Origin: Bacteroidaceae bacterium
GTDB taxonomy: Bacteria > Bacteroidota > Bacteroidia > Bacteroidales > Bacteroidaceae
NCBI GenBank assembly: GCA_017427185.1
Contig: JAFRTJ010000067.1
Coordinates: 1-64,000, forward strand
DNA: 64,000 nucleotides
Direction: 5' to 3'
The notes under the pieces are model-generated. The model saw nothing but the letters and a program-made list of their open reading frames with translations. It ran no database searches and was not told the origin of the DNA. Position numbers and translations under genes: made by a program. Of the stretch, positions 27,206 through 35,955 are shown one piece after another. Position 1 is the stretch's first letter. Each line of letters opens with the position of its first letter.

Positions 27206-30154
27206 TTATTTGGTTAAAAGGAATTGTAATGCTGCATTCATGATGCTGCGTCGTAATTCAGTGTTCTCAATGCATTCCAACGGAAAGCCAAAAGCCATTG
27301 TGCGATAGTCCTGACCTTGATAGGCTATTGCTGCTGATTGTTGATCTGTCTGGTATGTCATGGTGCTGAATGCTCCCTCTGTTGGTTGTAATATGTCTGA
27401 GCGTGTAATCCAATAGTGCTGTTCAGATGGATTTCTAAAGAGACTCACTTGGGTATTCATTCCGTTGATGGCAGATAAGCTTTCCTGTGATTCTTGACCC
27501 ATGAACTGATACTTTAATACTTTTGATGTAAATGCTTGTTCTGAAGATGATTGCATATCACTTCCGATGTAAGCACCACTCACCATTAGCCTACCTCCTT
27601 GAGACAGATAAGTTTGCAGTTGTTGTTGTAGCTCGGGAGTGAATGTCTTGTAGATTCTTCCGCTGTATCCATCCACGCGTTGAGCTCCCATGATGACATC
27701 CATCATCTGGTAGCTTGCTGTAGGGATGACTCCCAAAGCATCTGCTTCGCAGGAACCAATTGTGTAGTTTCCTCCTGTCAGGAAATCCTGTGCATGCTGA
27801 GTTGTGTAGTCATGGGTGTTGCCCATGAGAATCATTCCAAGTAGCTCGTCACCGCTTTGCCCCAGATCATATCCTAGACGTGACTTGCTGAAATTGTATT
27901 GATATCCGCAATAGCCAGCTGTACGGACATCTGCTACCCCAGGGTCAATACTGAAATCAAAACCAGATTGTTGCTCGTTGTTGATAACTTGTGGGCCGGC
28001 TACACGCTGGAATCCATTTACAATGAGCAGTCGAGGAGCGCCTGGAGAGAATCGTGCACAAACTTCCTCGCTCAGGAAACTGCGTCCACCATTGTTGATG
28101 GCAGCTACTCGAAAGCGATACAGCAAATTAGGCTGTAATTGCAGTTCATAACTTGAGCCACTCTTCACCAGTGTGCCGTTGTCGTATCCCAAATGACCAA
28201 CTCGGGCATATACCATGTATCCTTCTGGCGTTGCGGTATCATCAGTGGGATCTATTACGGGAGTCCAAGTTAAAGTGGCAATTCCATCTTCCTCAACATG
28301 CACACACATCTCTTTTACTGGCAAAGGCTGGGTCACGGGTTTGTAACCATGCATTACGGCTGAGTATTTCAATAACCCCTTATAGATTGCACGAGCCAGA
28401 ATGAACTTAAAGTATGGATCGTGACCTCGTATCATGTCGAAAAAGTTCTGGTGAGATAGCATTTCCAGGATCATTGCAGGAATGCCAGGGTCTCGTGCTT
28501 CGCCATAATTCCTGTCATAAAGTTGCCGACGATTCCAATTTCCGAAATAGTATCGGATATCTTGGGTGACTTGCGACATCACGTTGTCTGCCATATCTCG
28601 ACTGGCCAGACGTGAGATTCCTGCATCAGTCAATCCTTCGTTGAAGCGTGACATGTAGATTCCCAACGTGCCAATGTGTGTCATGTCAGGACGGAATCCT
28701 GCGTCGCTATGCAGGGCAATGCTCATCTCGATAGGAACGTTCAGTCCGCTGTCACCTGGCATATAGATGCTCCCTCGTCCCACATAATTGGTAAAAAGGC
28801 TGCGTCCACGTATATCGTCGCTGTAGTCATCTTTGCTTTCAAAGGGGGAGTAGACTTCGTAGGGAGCCCCTGCCCATTGAGCATAATAACGTGATGCTTC
28901 CAGATAGCGAGGCACTCCGCTTCCACTCATCATGGTCTTAAGCGTGTCGCTCCTCATCACGTTTCCCATTCCTCCACCCAGCCGGACAGCGTCAGCAGTC
29001 ACGATTCCATTGTCTTCACTCTGGTTGCTCAGAAATATGCAGTTATCCTCTGTTGCTCCTGCGCCAAAATGAAATGTTCCCAGATAAACCCATGTTCCGC
29101 CACCCATCTGTTGGTTTACGCGAAAACGTGTATTGATTCCCTGATGGCGTACGGTATACATCGCATCGCTGATACTGTTTGTCAGGGTTTTGTAACTGAC
29201 ATAGACAGCATAATCACCTTCCACTGGAATGTTGGGCGTCCATGTGATGCTGCTTGGCTGACGTTTTCCAGTTGCGACTGCCATTCTGTATGAACCATCC
29301 TCGAATGGATTTTCCTTATCTTGGTAGAAGGTATGAAGACGTCCCCATCCTTGACCGCCATCTTTCCATTCGTGTTTTCCGTTCACCTCTTCGTATTTTC
29401 CGTTCTCGTATGGCAGGTCATTGTCTACGATTACTTCATTCTTTTGCCAGTCTCGTTCACGTGGTGAGAATACCACAGCTCCTGCATTTTCCAGCATGGG
29501 AAAAAGATAAGGCAGAACGATTGTTTGAGTGAACAAATCCTCAGTGGTGCAATAGAGATGAGGACGTTGCCATGTCCACATGCTCTTCTTGTAAGCATAG
29601 TATTTCCCATGACTGGCCCATGCGCTGATATGACGCCCCTGCAACCCATTGCGGATTTTGTATTCGTTGTTCATGGGTGTTACCCAGGGATTGCCGTTGT
29701 AGTCAAGTTTGTTCCAGTCGCGATTCTCCTGTTTTGTGAAATTGCTAGGAATCAATACTTCTATGGGGTATTCCAGAGCAAAGATGGTTAACTTATATTT
29801 GTTGTAGGGTTCCTGCAGGAGATTGTTCACCTCAGCATAGATCTTCTTCACCATCTCAGGACGGAATGGTTGAGAAACAAATCCTTCATTCACGTAGATT
29901 CCCACCCATTTCTCCTCAGGAATAATCTTCACGCTGTCTACTCTGATTTTGTCATCGCTGGTGTATTCGTTGTTGGTATAAGAGGTGAAATATGGTGCAA
30001 CCAGATCTCTTATGGCATTGGCATCTTGGGCAGCAGCATTCAATGTGATGTTCAGCAGGAGGAATGCCAACAGACAATAAGCGAAAAGCCTTTTATGTTG
30101 TTTAGACTTCTCGCTGTGGGAGTAGATATGGCATTTTTGTTCTCTTTTCATCAT
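27206..30154 (-). CDS. Large secreted protein with amidase-like, golvesin-type and FnIII domains
   Basis: 982 residues with a signal peptide ending at about 'LNAAAQ'. A beta-rich central part (about 325-395) looks like the golvesin/xanthan-lyase C-terminal domain ('VEGDYAVYVSYKT', 'GIVTADAVRLGGG'). Around it are pieces resembling an Amidase_3 zinc hydrolase: 'SIALHSDAG' and 'PAMILEMLSHQNFFDM' (the latter with the conserved Glu). A fibronectin type III-like module ('GIATLTWTPVIDP...') and a flavodoxin-like C-terminal segment follow. It may act on peptidoglycan as an N-acetylmuramoyl-L-alanine amidase, but the metal ligands are not all obvious. It is the third gene of the operon. Confidence 0.65.
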   Translation of the reverse strand: MMKREQKCHIYSHSEKSKQHKRLFAYCLLAFLLLNITLNAAAQDANAIRDLVAPYFTSYTNNEYTSDDKIRVDSVKIIPEEKWVGIYVNEGFVSQPFRPEMVKKIYAEVNNLLQEPYNKYKLTIFALEYPIEVLIPSNFTKQENRDWNKLDYNGNPWVTPMNNEYKIRNGLQGRHISAWASHGKYYAYKKSMWTWQRPHLYCTTEDLFTQTIVLPYLFPMLENAGAVVFSPRERDWQKNEVIVDNDLPYENGKYEEVNGKHEWKDGGQGWGRLHTFYQDKENPFEDGSYRMAVATGKRQPSSITWTPNIPVEGDYAVYVSYKTLTNSISDAMYTVRHQGINTRFRVNQQMGGGTWVYLGTFHFGAGATEDNCIFLSNQSEDNGIVTADAVRLGGGMGNVMRSDTLKTMMSGSGVPRYLEASRYYAQWAGAPYEVYSPFESKDDYSDDIRGRSLFTNYVGRGSIYMPGDSGLNVPIEMSIALHSDAGFRPDMTHIGTLGIYMSRFNEGLTDAGISRLASRDMADNVMSQVTQDIRYYFGNWNRRQLYDRNYGEARDPGIPAMILEMLSHQNFFDMIRGHDPYFKFILARAIYKGLLKYSAVMHGYKPVTQPLPVKEMCVHVEEDGIATLTWTPVIDPTDDTATPEGYMVYARVGHLGYDNGTLVKSGSSYELQLQPNLLYRFRVAAINNGGRSFLSEEVCARFSPGAPRLLIVNGFQRVAGPQVINNEQQSGFDFSIDPGVADVRTAGYCGYQYNFSKSRLGYDLGQSGDELLGMILMGNTHDYTTQHAQDFLTGGNYTIGSCEADALGVIPTASYQMMDVIMGAQRVDGYSGRIYKTFTPELQQQLQTYLSQGGRLMVSGAYIGSDMQSSSEQAFTSKVLKYQFMGQESQESLSAINGMNTQVSLFRNPSEQHYWITRSDILQPTEGAFSTMTYQTDQQSAAIAYQGQDYRTMAFGFPLECIENTELRRSIMNAALQFLLTK

Positions 30155-30161
30155 TCAATCC

Positions 30162-30710
30162 TCATTCTATGGCAAAGCGTTCTGGATGTTTACCTTTGAA
30201 GTGTCGGAAATACTCTTTTATTTCTGGCAAATCTTTATCAATATTACCTGTTGGTATGAATGTTCTGTGGCAGTAGATGACCTTTTCCTCGTAGTCAAGT
30301 CCATAGAGTAGTATAGGGATTCCTGCTTTCAGCGCGATGTAGTAGAATCCTTTTTTCCATTCAGCGTTCTTGCTTCGTGTTCCTTCTGGTGTGATGCACA
30401 GGTGAAACTCGTCCATCTCCTTGGCCTGCTCTGCAATCGAATCTGTCGCATGCGTCTTCTTGTTGCGGTAAACGGGTATGCCTCCCATTTTGCGGAATAG
30501 GATGCCCAAGGGCCAGAAGAACCACTCCTTTTTCATCATGAAATTGCAATGGAAGCCAGCTGCTTGGCTGTATAGTTGCCCCATCAGGAAATCCCAGTTG
30601 CTTGTGTGGGGAGCCAGACAAATGATGAATTTGGCGGGAATGTCTTCAGTCACATCCTCGCGAAACCCCATCCATCCGTATAGGATCTTTTTGCAAATAG
30701 CTTGCAGCAT
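30162..30710 (-). CDS. PlsC-like 1-acyl-glycerophosphate acyltransferase
   Basis: 182 residues carrying the acyltransferase motifs: 'APHTSNWDFL' (HxxxxD) near residue 33, 'GGIPVYRNKK' and 'TPEGTRSK'. These proteins transfer an acyl chain to a glycerophospholipid or other lipid precursor at the inner membrane. It is shorter than canonical PlsC, as in the small-acyltransferase subgroup. It lies 4 nt after the preceding gene and 7 nt before the next. Confidence 0.87.
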   Translation of the reverse strand: MLQAICKKILYGWMGFREDVTEDIPAKFIICLAPHTSNWDFLMGQLYSQAAGFHCNFMMKKEWFFWPLGILFRKMGGIPVYRNKKTHATDSIAEQAKEMDEFHLCITPEGTRSKNAEWKKGFYYIALKAGIPILLYGLDYEEKVIYCHRTFIPTGNIDKDLPEIKEYFRHFKGKHPERFAIE

Positions 30711-30714
30711 TCCG

Positions 30715-30978
30715 CTATAAGGCCTTTATCTGCTCCACAATCTGATCAGTACCGTTGATCAAATCTTCACGCAGTTTTTTGAAAAACATCTTGGTGCTGC
30801 CTGGCTCTACATGTGAAAGGCGATTGATCATTTCGTTCTGGAGCATCAGAATGCTTTTCAGTACGTTATCCACATCTTCCAGATTGGATGATTGACCATA
30901 GTTTACATGTGCGATACATTCAGCTGCAAGTTCTCCAGCAAGGAAATTGATGTTCTTTTTCAGGTTTCTTCTGTTCAT
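30715..30978 (-). CDS. Small conserved hypothetical protein, first gene of the operon
   Basis: 87 residues, helical, with no signal peptide ('MNRRNLKKNINFLAGELAAE'). It resembles short Bacteroidota proteins of unknown function. A consensus promoter lies about 35 nt upstream, so it leads the seven-gene operon. Spacing to the acyltransferase is 4 nt. Confidence 0.75.
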   Translation of the reverse strand: MNRRNLKKNINFLAGELAAECIAHVNYGQSSNLEDVDNVLKSILMLQNEMINRLSHVEPGSTKMFFKKLREDLINGTDQIVEQIKAL

Positions 30979-31011
30979 TTATACGCTAAAACTTAAATTG
31001 ATATTATCGTC

Positions 31012-31042
31012 CAAAGGTAATCAAATTTTCTTTTGGATGCAA
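31012..31042 (-). promoter_or_regulatory. Promoter for the seven-gene minus-strand operon
   Basis: Minus-strand TACCTTTG (31012-31019) with TTG at 31040-31042, 20-bp spacer. No other good promoter is seen between the genes down to 23784. Confidence 0.75.
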
Positions 31043-31113
31043 GATTTTAAGGATAAAAGGTTGAAAAAAAATGCTTTTTCCCTTCTTTTCTTCTTCATTC
31101 GGCGATTTATTAG

Positions 31114-31121
31114 TAAATTTG
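31114..31121 (+). promoter_or_regulatory. -7 box for pfp
   Basis: TAAATTTG, about 70 nt before the ATG at 31194. The -33 element is not clear. Confidence 0.65.
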
Positions 31122-31193
31122 CGCGATTTTAGTATGTCGATAGATCGGAATTCTTTTTTTATTATCACATAAATATTATTAGTTGAAAAAAGT

Positions 31194-32843
31194 ATGGAAA
31201 AAAGTGCATTGCAGGTAGCTCGCTCTGCCTACCAACCAAAACTCCCCAAGGCTTTACTTGGTCCTGTTGTTGCTGTCGAGGGTGCTCCCACCCAGAGCGT
31301 TGGCAATCAGGAGGAGATTAAAGCTATGTTCCCCAACACTTATGGCATGCCAGTCATCACGTTCGAGGCTGGTGAGCAGAAAGCCATGGAGCCTTTCAAT
31401 GTAGGTATCATCCTCTCTGGTGGACAGGCTCCTGGCGGACACAATGTCATCAGCGGTCTCTATGACGGAGTAAAGAACATCAATCCCCAGTGCAAGCTGT
31501 ATGGCTTCCTGATGGGACCTGGTGGCTTGGTTGACCACAAATATGTTGAGTTCAATGATGAGTTCATTAATGAGTATCGCAATACGGGCGGCTTTGATAT
31601 CATCGGCTCTGGCCGCACCAAACTCGAGAAGGAAGCTCAGTTCGAGAGTGGAATCCAGATTCTGCGTGAGTTGGGAATCAAGGCCTTGGTAATCATTGGC
31701 GGCGACGATTCCAACACCAATGCCTGTGTTCTGGCCGAATACTATGCTGCCAAGAAATATGGCGTGCAGGTGATTGGCTGCCCCAAGACGATTGATGGTG
31801 ACCTGAAGAACGACCAGATTGAGACAAGTTTTGGTTTCGATACTGCCTGCAAGACCTATAGCGAGTTGATTGGCAATATCCAGCGTGACTGCAACAGTGC
31901 CCGCAAGTACTGGCATTTCATTAAGCTGATGGGACGTTCGGCTTCTCATATCGCTTTGGAATGTGCTCTCCAGACGCAGCCCAACATCTGTCTCGTTTCC
32001 GAGGAAGTCGAGAAGAAGGAAATGACGCTTGACGACGTGGTTACCTACATCGCTCAGATTGTAGCTGATCGTGCTGCTGAAGGCAACAACTTTGGTACTG
32101 TTCTTATTCCAGAAGGCCTGATTGAATTCATTCCTGCCATCAAGAAACTGATTGCAGAGCTCAATGAGGTTCTGACTGATCCTGCTACAGGTGAGAGCCG
32201 TGCCTTCGCCAATGCAGAGGAGCAGATTGCTTTCGTTGAGGCTAACATCGCTGCTGAGAATCTGGCTATCCTGAAGTCGCTGCCTGCTGATGTTGCCCGC
32301 CAGCTTTGCCTTGACCGTGATCCTCATGGTAATGTTCAGGTTTCTCTCATAGAGACAGAGAAGTTGCTTTCTCGCATGGTTGCCACCAAGTTGGCAGCAT
32401 GGAAGAAGGAAGGCAAGTTCGCAGGTAAGTTCAGCGCTCAGCATCATTTCTTCGGTTACGAGGGCCGCTGTGCTGCTCCTTCCAACTACGATGCCGACTA
32501 CTGCTATAGCTTGGGTTACAATGCCAGCCGCCTGATAGCAAACGGCAAGACGGGTTACATGTCTATCATCAAGAACACTACGGCTCCTGCTGCTGAGTGG
32601 ATTGCTGGTGGTGTGCCTATCACCATGATGATGAACATGGAGCGTCGCAATGGTGCCATGAAGCCTGTTATCCGGAAGGCACTTGTGGAATTGGAGGGCG
32701 CACCCTTCAAGTTCTTTGCTGCTCATCGTGAAGAGTGGGCAAAGACCACCAGTTACGTTTATCCTGGCCCCATCCAGTATTGGGGACCCAGCGAGGTTTG
32801 CGACCAGTGTACCAAGACACTTGCGCTGGAGCAGGCTAAGTGA
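31194..32843 (+). CDS. pfp: Pyrophosphate-dependent phosphofructokinase
   Basis: Diphosphate:fructose-6-phosphate 1-phosphotransferase, the reversible glycolytic step that uses PPi instead of ATP. The phosphate-donor loop 'GIILSGGQAPGGHNVI' and 'IIGGDDSNTNA' (Asp-Asp after GG favours PPi) are followed by the substrate loop 'PKTIDGDLKN' and 'MGRSASHIALECALQ'. The 549-residue length matches the long PFP class. Codon use is strongly biased to preferred codons, consistent with high expression. It is monocistronic as far as can be seen. Confidence 0.95.
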   Translation: MEKSALQVARSAYQPKLPKALLGPVVAVEGAPTQSVGNQEEIKAMFPNTYGMPVITFEAGEQKAMEPFNVGIILSGGQAPGGHNVISGLYDGVKNINPQCKLYGFLMGPGGLVDHKYVEFNDEFINEYRNTGGFDIIGSGRTKLEKEAQFESGIQILRELGIKALVIIGGDDSNTNACVLAEYYAAKKYGVQVIGCPKTIDGDLKNDQIETSFGFDTACKTYSELIGNIQRDCNSARKYWHFIKLMGRSASHIALECALQTQPNICLVSEEVEKKEMTLDDVVTYIAQIVADRAAEGNNFGTVLIPEGLIEFIPAIKKLIAELNEVLTDPATGESRAFANAEEQIAFVEANIAAENLAILKSLPADVARQLCLDRDPHGNVQVSLIETEKLLSRMVATKLAAWKKEGKFAGKFSAQHHFFGYEGRCAAPSNYDADYCYSLGYNASRLIANGKTGYMSIIKNTTAPAAEWIAGGVPITMMMNMERRNGAMKPVIRKALVELEGAPFKFFAAHREEWAKTTSYVYPGPIQYWGPSEVCDQCTKTLALEQAK

Positions 32844-32983
32844 TTTGTCTATAGTTGATCCATGAGATAGGAGAGGATGGTGTGTGCCTCAGGTCCTCAT
32901 CATCCCTTTCCTTTCTCCCTTTTCTTCCTTACTTCTTTTTGTTCAGCTGACTTTAGGGCTGAATAGGTAATCTCTCTGCATGC

Positions 32984-33895
32984 ATGGGACAAACGGTAAA
33001 AAACAAGAAAAGCAAATCTGCCTCGGCTTCCTCACGTTCCAAACGCCGCAACCGTAAACGTGAGGGATTCCGTTTTTTCCGTTTTCTTTCCAGCATACCA
33101 GCATGGGGCATTTGGCTGGGAGCAATCCTGATAGCTTTCGCCTATGTTTTCTTCTTTTATTATTTCTTTGTTGACCCTTACAGCTTCCGATGGAAAGCCA
33201 TTTACGGCAAGCCTCAGTATCCTGAGGGGTACGATATCCGTGGCATAGATATCAGTCATTATCAGGAGCAGATAAATTGGCAGAAATTGCGCAATGCCAA
33301 TATCAACAACGACCCTGTCCGCTTCATTATCATCAAGGCTACAGAGGGCGTTTCGCTGATGGACGATAACTTCAACGAAAACTTCTATCAGGCACGCGCA
33401 AACGACTTTATACGAGGAGCTTACCATTTCTATGTTCCAGGATTGAATGTGGATAAGCAAGCACGTTTCTATCTCCATCAGGTTCATCTCGATCCTGGCG
33501 ATTTCCCGCCCATACTGGATGTGGAGAAGATAGGAAGTGAGACTCCTCAGCAACTCAAGAAGAACGTTCTCAGATGGCTCACGATTGTGGAGAACCACTA
33601 CAAGGTGAAACCTATTCTATACACAAGCTACAAATTCAAGACACAGTACCTCGACGACGAAGTGTTCAACCAGTACCCCTATTGGATTGCCCACTATTAC
33701 GTGAGTGAGTTGCGCTACAAGGGTGAATGGGCCATTTGGCAGCATACAGATTGTGGTGAGCTCGATGGCATACGTGGCAAGGTGGACTTGAACATATTCA
33801 ATGGCAGCGAGGCTGAGCTCCATCAGTTTACCATTCAGGAGGATGACGACGAGGAATTACTCGAGCTGGAGGCGGAGGAGGCCGACGCGCCATGA
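32984..33895 (+). CDS. Membrane-anchored GH25 muramidase
   Basis: It cleaves the MurNAc-GlcNAc bond of peptidoglycan. A Lys/Arg-rich cytosolic N-terminus (residues 1-28) precedes one transmembrane helix (about 41-62); the GH25 domain follows, with 'GIDISHYQ', 'IIKATEG' and 'PILDVEKIG' carrying the catalytic Asp/Glu residues. An acidic tail 'EEDDDEELLELEAEEADAP' ends the protein. The next small gene overlaps its stop by 4 nt (ATGA). Confidence 0.9.
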   Translation: MGQTVKNKKSKSASASSRSKRRNRKREGFRFFRFLSSIPAWGIWLGAILIAFAYVFFFYYFFVDPYSFRWKAIYGKPQYPEGYDIRGIDISHYQEQINWQKLRNANINNDPVRFIIIKATEGVSLMDDNFNENFYQARANDFIRGAYHFYVPGLNVDKQARFYLHQVHLDPGDFPPILDVEKIGSETPQQLKKNVLRWLTIVENHYKVKPILYTSYKFKTQYLDDEVFNQYPYWIAHYYVSELRYKGEWAIWQHTDCGELDGIRGKVDLNIFNGSEAELHQFTIQEDDDEELLELEAEEADAP

Positions 33896-34092
33896 AGCGA
33901 TACGGTTACCATCGTGTCATCACTCCTACGGGTGAGCAGTCGGCTGTCTCCCCTGTCGTGGTGGAGATGTCCGACGAGGGTGTTTTCCTTGGCTACCGTC
34001 CTCTTTTGGGCGATGAGCCGCAAGTCATCTGGGTGGGCGGTACGCTGGATTTGTCGCGCCTCCCTTCCCAATCGCAGAAACAAACAGATTAA
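33892..34092 (+). CDS. Small hypothetical protein coupled to the muramidase
   Basis: 66 residues with no signal peptide and no recognised family ('VVVEMSDEGVFLGYRPLL', 'QVIWVGGTLDLSRL'). Evidence that it is real: an ATGA overlap with the GH25 stop codon, codon use like its neighbours, and a 13-nt gap to the next ATG. Confidence 0.65.
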   Translation: MKRYGYHRVITPTGEQSAVSPVVVEMSDEGVFLGYRPLLGDEPQVIWVGGTLDLSRLPSQSQKQTD

Positions 34093-34105
34093 TCCCATAA
34101 CGAAC

Positions 34106-35089
34106 ATGAAAAAGATTCTCTTCCTCATGCTTGCTGCATCTCTTACGCTGGGTGTAGGAGCAAAGAAAAAAAAGACGAGTGGCAACCCTATCTTCACTGG
34201 ATGGTATGCCGACCCTGAAGGGGCTGTGCTTGACGGCCAGTACTGGGTTTTCCCAACCTTTAGCGCGCCCTACGATAAGCAGCTCTTCTTCGATGCGTTC
34301 TCCAGTCCTGACCTCGTGAATTGGACAAAGCATGAGCGTGTCCTCGAGCAGAAGAACATCCCTTGGCTCCGCAGGGCACTCTGGGCTCCTGCTGTCATCG
34401 AGGCAAACGACAAGTTCTATGTTTTCTTTGGTGGCAATGATGTCCACGAGGGCGAGATAGGAGGCATTGGAGTCGCTGTGGCAGACTGTCCTGAGGGACC
34501 TTACAAGGATGCGCTAGGGAAGCCGCTTATCAATGAGATAGTGAATGGTGCGCAACCCATCGACCAGTTTGTTTTCCGCGATGACGACGGACAATACTAC
34601 ATGTACTATGGTGGCTGGCGTCATTGCAACATGTGCAAGCTCTCGCCCGATCTCCTTTCCATTGTTCCATGGGAGGATGGCCAGAAATTCCACGAGGTTA
34701 CCCCCAGCGAGGAGTACGTCGAGGGTCCTTTCATGCTCAAGCGGAAAGGTAAATATTATTTCATGTGGTCAGAAGGGGGATGGACAGGTCCCAACTATTG
34801 TGTTGCCTATGCTGTTTCCGACAGTCCTTTCGGTCCCTTTGAGCGCAAGGGTGTCATCCTGAAACGCGACGAGAATGTGGCTCGCGGTGCTGGCCATCAC
34901 TCTGTCATCCAGGTGCCTGGCAAGGACGAATACTACATCATTTATCATCGCCGTCCTCTTACCGAGACCGACGGCAATAGCCGCGAGACCTGCATCGATA
35001 AGCTCATCTTCAATTCCGATGGTACCATCCGTCCTGTCAAGATGACTTTCGAGGGCGTGAAAGCCAGGAAAATCAAGCAGAGAAAGTAA
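34106..35089 (+). CDS. Secreted GH43-like glycosidase
   Basis: 327 residues with a signal peptide ('MKKILFLMLAASLTLGVGA'). The fold is a five-bladed propeller of the GH43 type: 'GWYADPEG' (base Asp), 'IDQFVFRDDDGQYYMYYGG' (pKa-modulating Asp) and 'EYVEGPFMLKRKGKYYFMW' (acid Glu). Family members cleave arabinose- or xylose-containing glycans. A longer frame opens at 33914 but overlaps the previous gene; the ATG at 34106 begins the signal peptide and is chosen. It follows the small protein by 13 nt. Confidence 0.85.
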   Translation: MKKILFLMLAASLTLGVGAKKKKTSGNPIFTGWYADPEGAVLDGQYWVFPTFSAPYDKQLFFDAFSSPDLVNWTKHERVLEQKNIPWLRRALWAPAVIEANDKFYVFFGGNDVHEGEIGGIGVAVADCPEGPYKDALGKPLINEIVNGAQPIDQFVFRDDDGQYYMYYGGWRHCNMCKLSPDLLSIVPWEDGQKFHEVTPSEEYVEGPFMLKRKGKYYFMWSEGGWTGPNYCVAYAVSDSPFGPFERKGVILKRDENVARGAGHHSVIQVPGKDEYYIIYHRRPLTETDGNSRETCIDKLIFNSDGTIRPVKMTFEGVKARKIKQRK

Positions 35090-35124
35090 AGAATTTTTCT
35101 CTTTCTTTGGTGGAAATACAATCG

Positions 35125-35874
35125 ATGAGGCCTTTCCGTTTCCAGCAGTTCACAATACATCAGAGCCACGCCGCCATGAAGGTGGGCACTGACAGCGATC
35201 TGCTGGGCGCCTTGTCCGTGGGTGGAGAGCGTATCCTGGACATCGGAACGGGAACGGGGGTCCTTGCTCTCATGATGGCGCAGCGCTGTCCTGAGGCGCG
35301 CATCACGGCTGTAGAGATTGACGGTGATGCGGTCATCGATGCCAGGAGGAATTTCCAGGAATCGCCCTTTGCTGACCGAATCACGCTCCTCCACACCTCT
35401 TTCCAACAGTATCTCGAGGACTTTGCGGGAACGTCGGCTCAGGAGGCTCCTGCGTTCGATTCTGTGGTCTGCAATCCCCCTTATTTCGACCGTTGCCTCG
35501 AGTCTCCAGACGCAGGGAGAGCGCGTGCCCGCCACAGTTCCAGCCTTCCTTTCAGCGTATTGGCTCGTGGAGCCTATCGTGTCCTGCAGCCCGATGGTTT
35601 CTTCTCCCTGTGTTTTCCCCCAGAGGTTTACGATGATTTCACCTCAGAATGCCTTATCGCAGGCTTCCAGCTGCATACCATCTATCGCATCAAATCCGTT
35701 CCTGAGCGGCCGCCTAAACGCTTCGTACTGGTGTATCGCAAGGGCAGGGTGGAGCGCGCTGAGGACCTCACGTTCTGCCTGCGCAATTCCGACCGTACCC
35801 TCTCCTCTTGGTATGAGCAGCTGATGAGCGACTTCCTCTTGAAGGGTGGCTCTGCTGCTCTGCCTGCAGAGTGA
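35125..35874 (+). CDS. trmN6: tRNA1(Val) (adenine(37)-N6)-methyltransferase
   Basis: A SAM-dependent methyltransferase modifying A37 of tRNA-Val. 'FRFQQFTIHQSHAAMKVGTDSDLLGA' is the characteristic N-terminus, 'ILDIGTGTGVLALMMAQR' binds SAM and 'CNPPYF' is the adenine N6 catalytic motif. Length is normal (about 250). Upstream TTG (35107) and GTG codons are in frame, but the ATG at 35125 aligns with the usual start. It follows the GH43 gene by 35 nt. Confidence 0.9.
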   Translation: MRPFRFQQFTIHQSHAAMKVGTDSDLLGALSVGGERILDIGTGTGVLALMMAQRCPEARITAVEIDGDAVIDARRNFQESPFADRITLLHTSFQQYLEDFAGTSAQEAPAFDSVVCNPPYFDRCLESPDAGRARARHSSSLPFSVLARGAYRVLQPDGFFSLCFPPEVYDDFTSECLIAGFQLHTIYRIKSVPERPPKRFVLVYRKGRVERAEDLTFCLRNSDRTLSSWYEQLMSDFLLKGGSAALPAE

Positions 35875-35907
35875 CTTCTCAACTCCTGACTACAGCATAA
35901 AGGCTGC

Positions 35908-35944
35908 AAGGTTGCAAATTGCCCTCTTCGCTGTATGCAACCTT
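35908..35944. terminator. Possible bidirectional terminator between trmN6 and GH89
   Basis: AAGGTTGCA (35908-35916) pairs with TGCAACCTT (35936-35944), loop 19 nt, located between convergent stops. A T-rich stretch (ATTCTTTTACTTT) follows on the plus strand. The left arm contains the GTTGCAAATTGC 12-mer also found upstream of GH89. Confidence 0.5.
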
Positions 35945-35955
35945 ATTGCATTCTT

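Noticed and set aside
31254..32726. 490-aa open frame on the minus strand
   Set aside because: It lies fully antisense to pfp, whose motifs and length are unmistakable; the long frame follows from biased codon use of a highly expressed gene.
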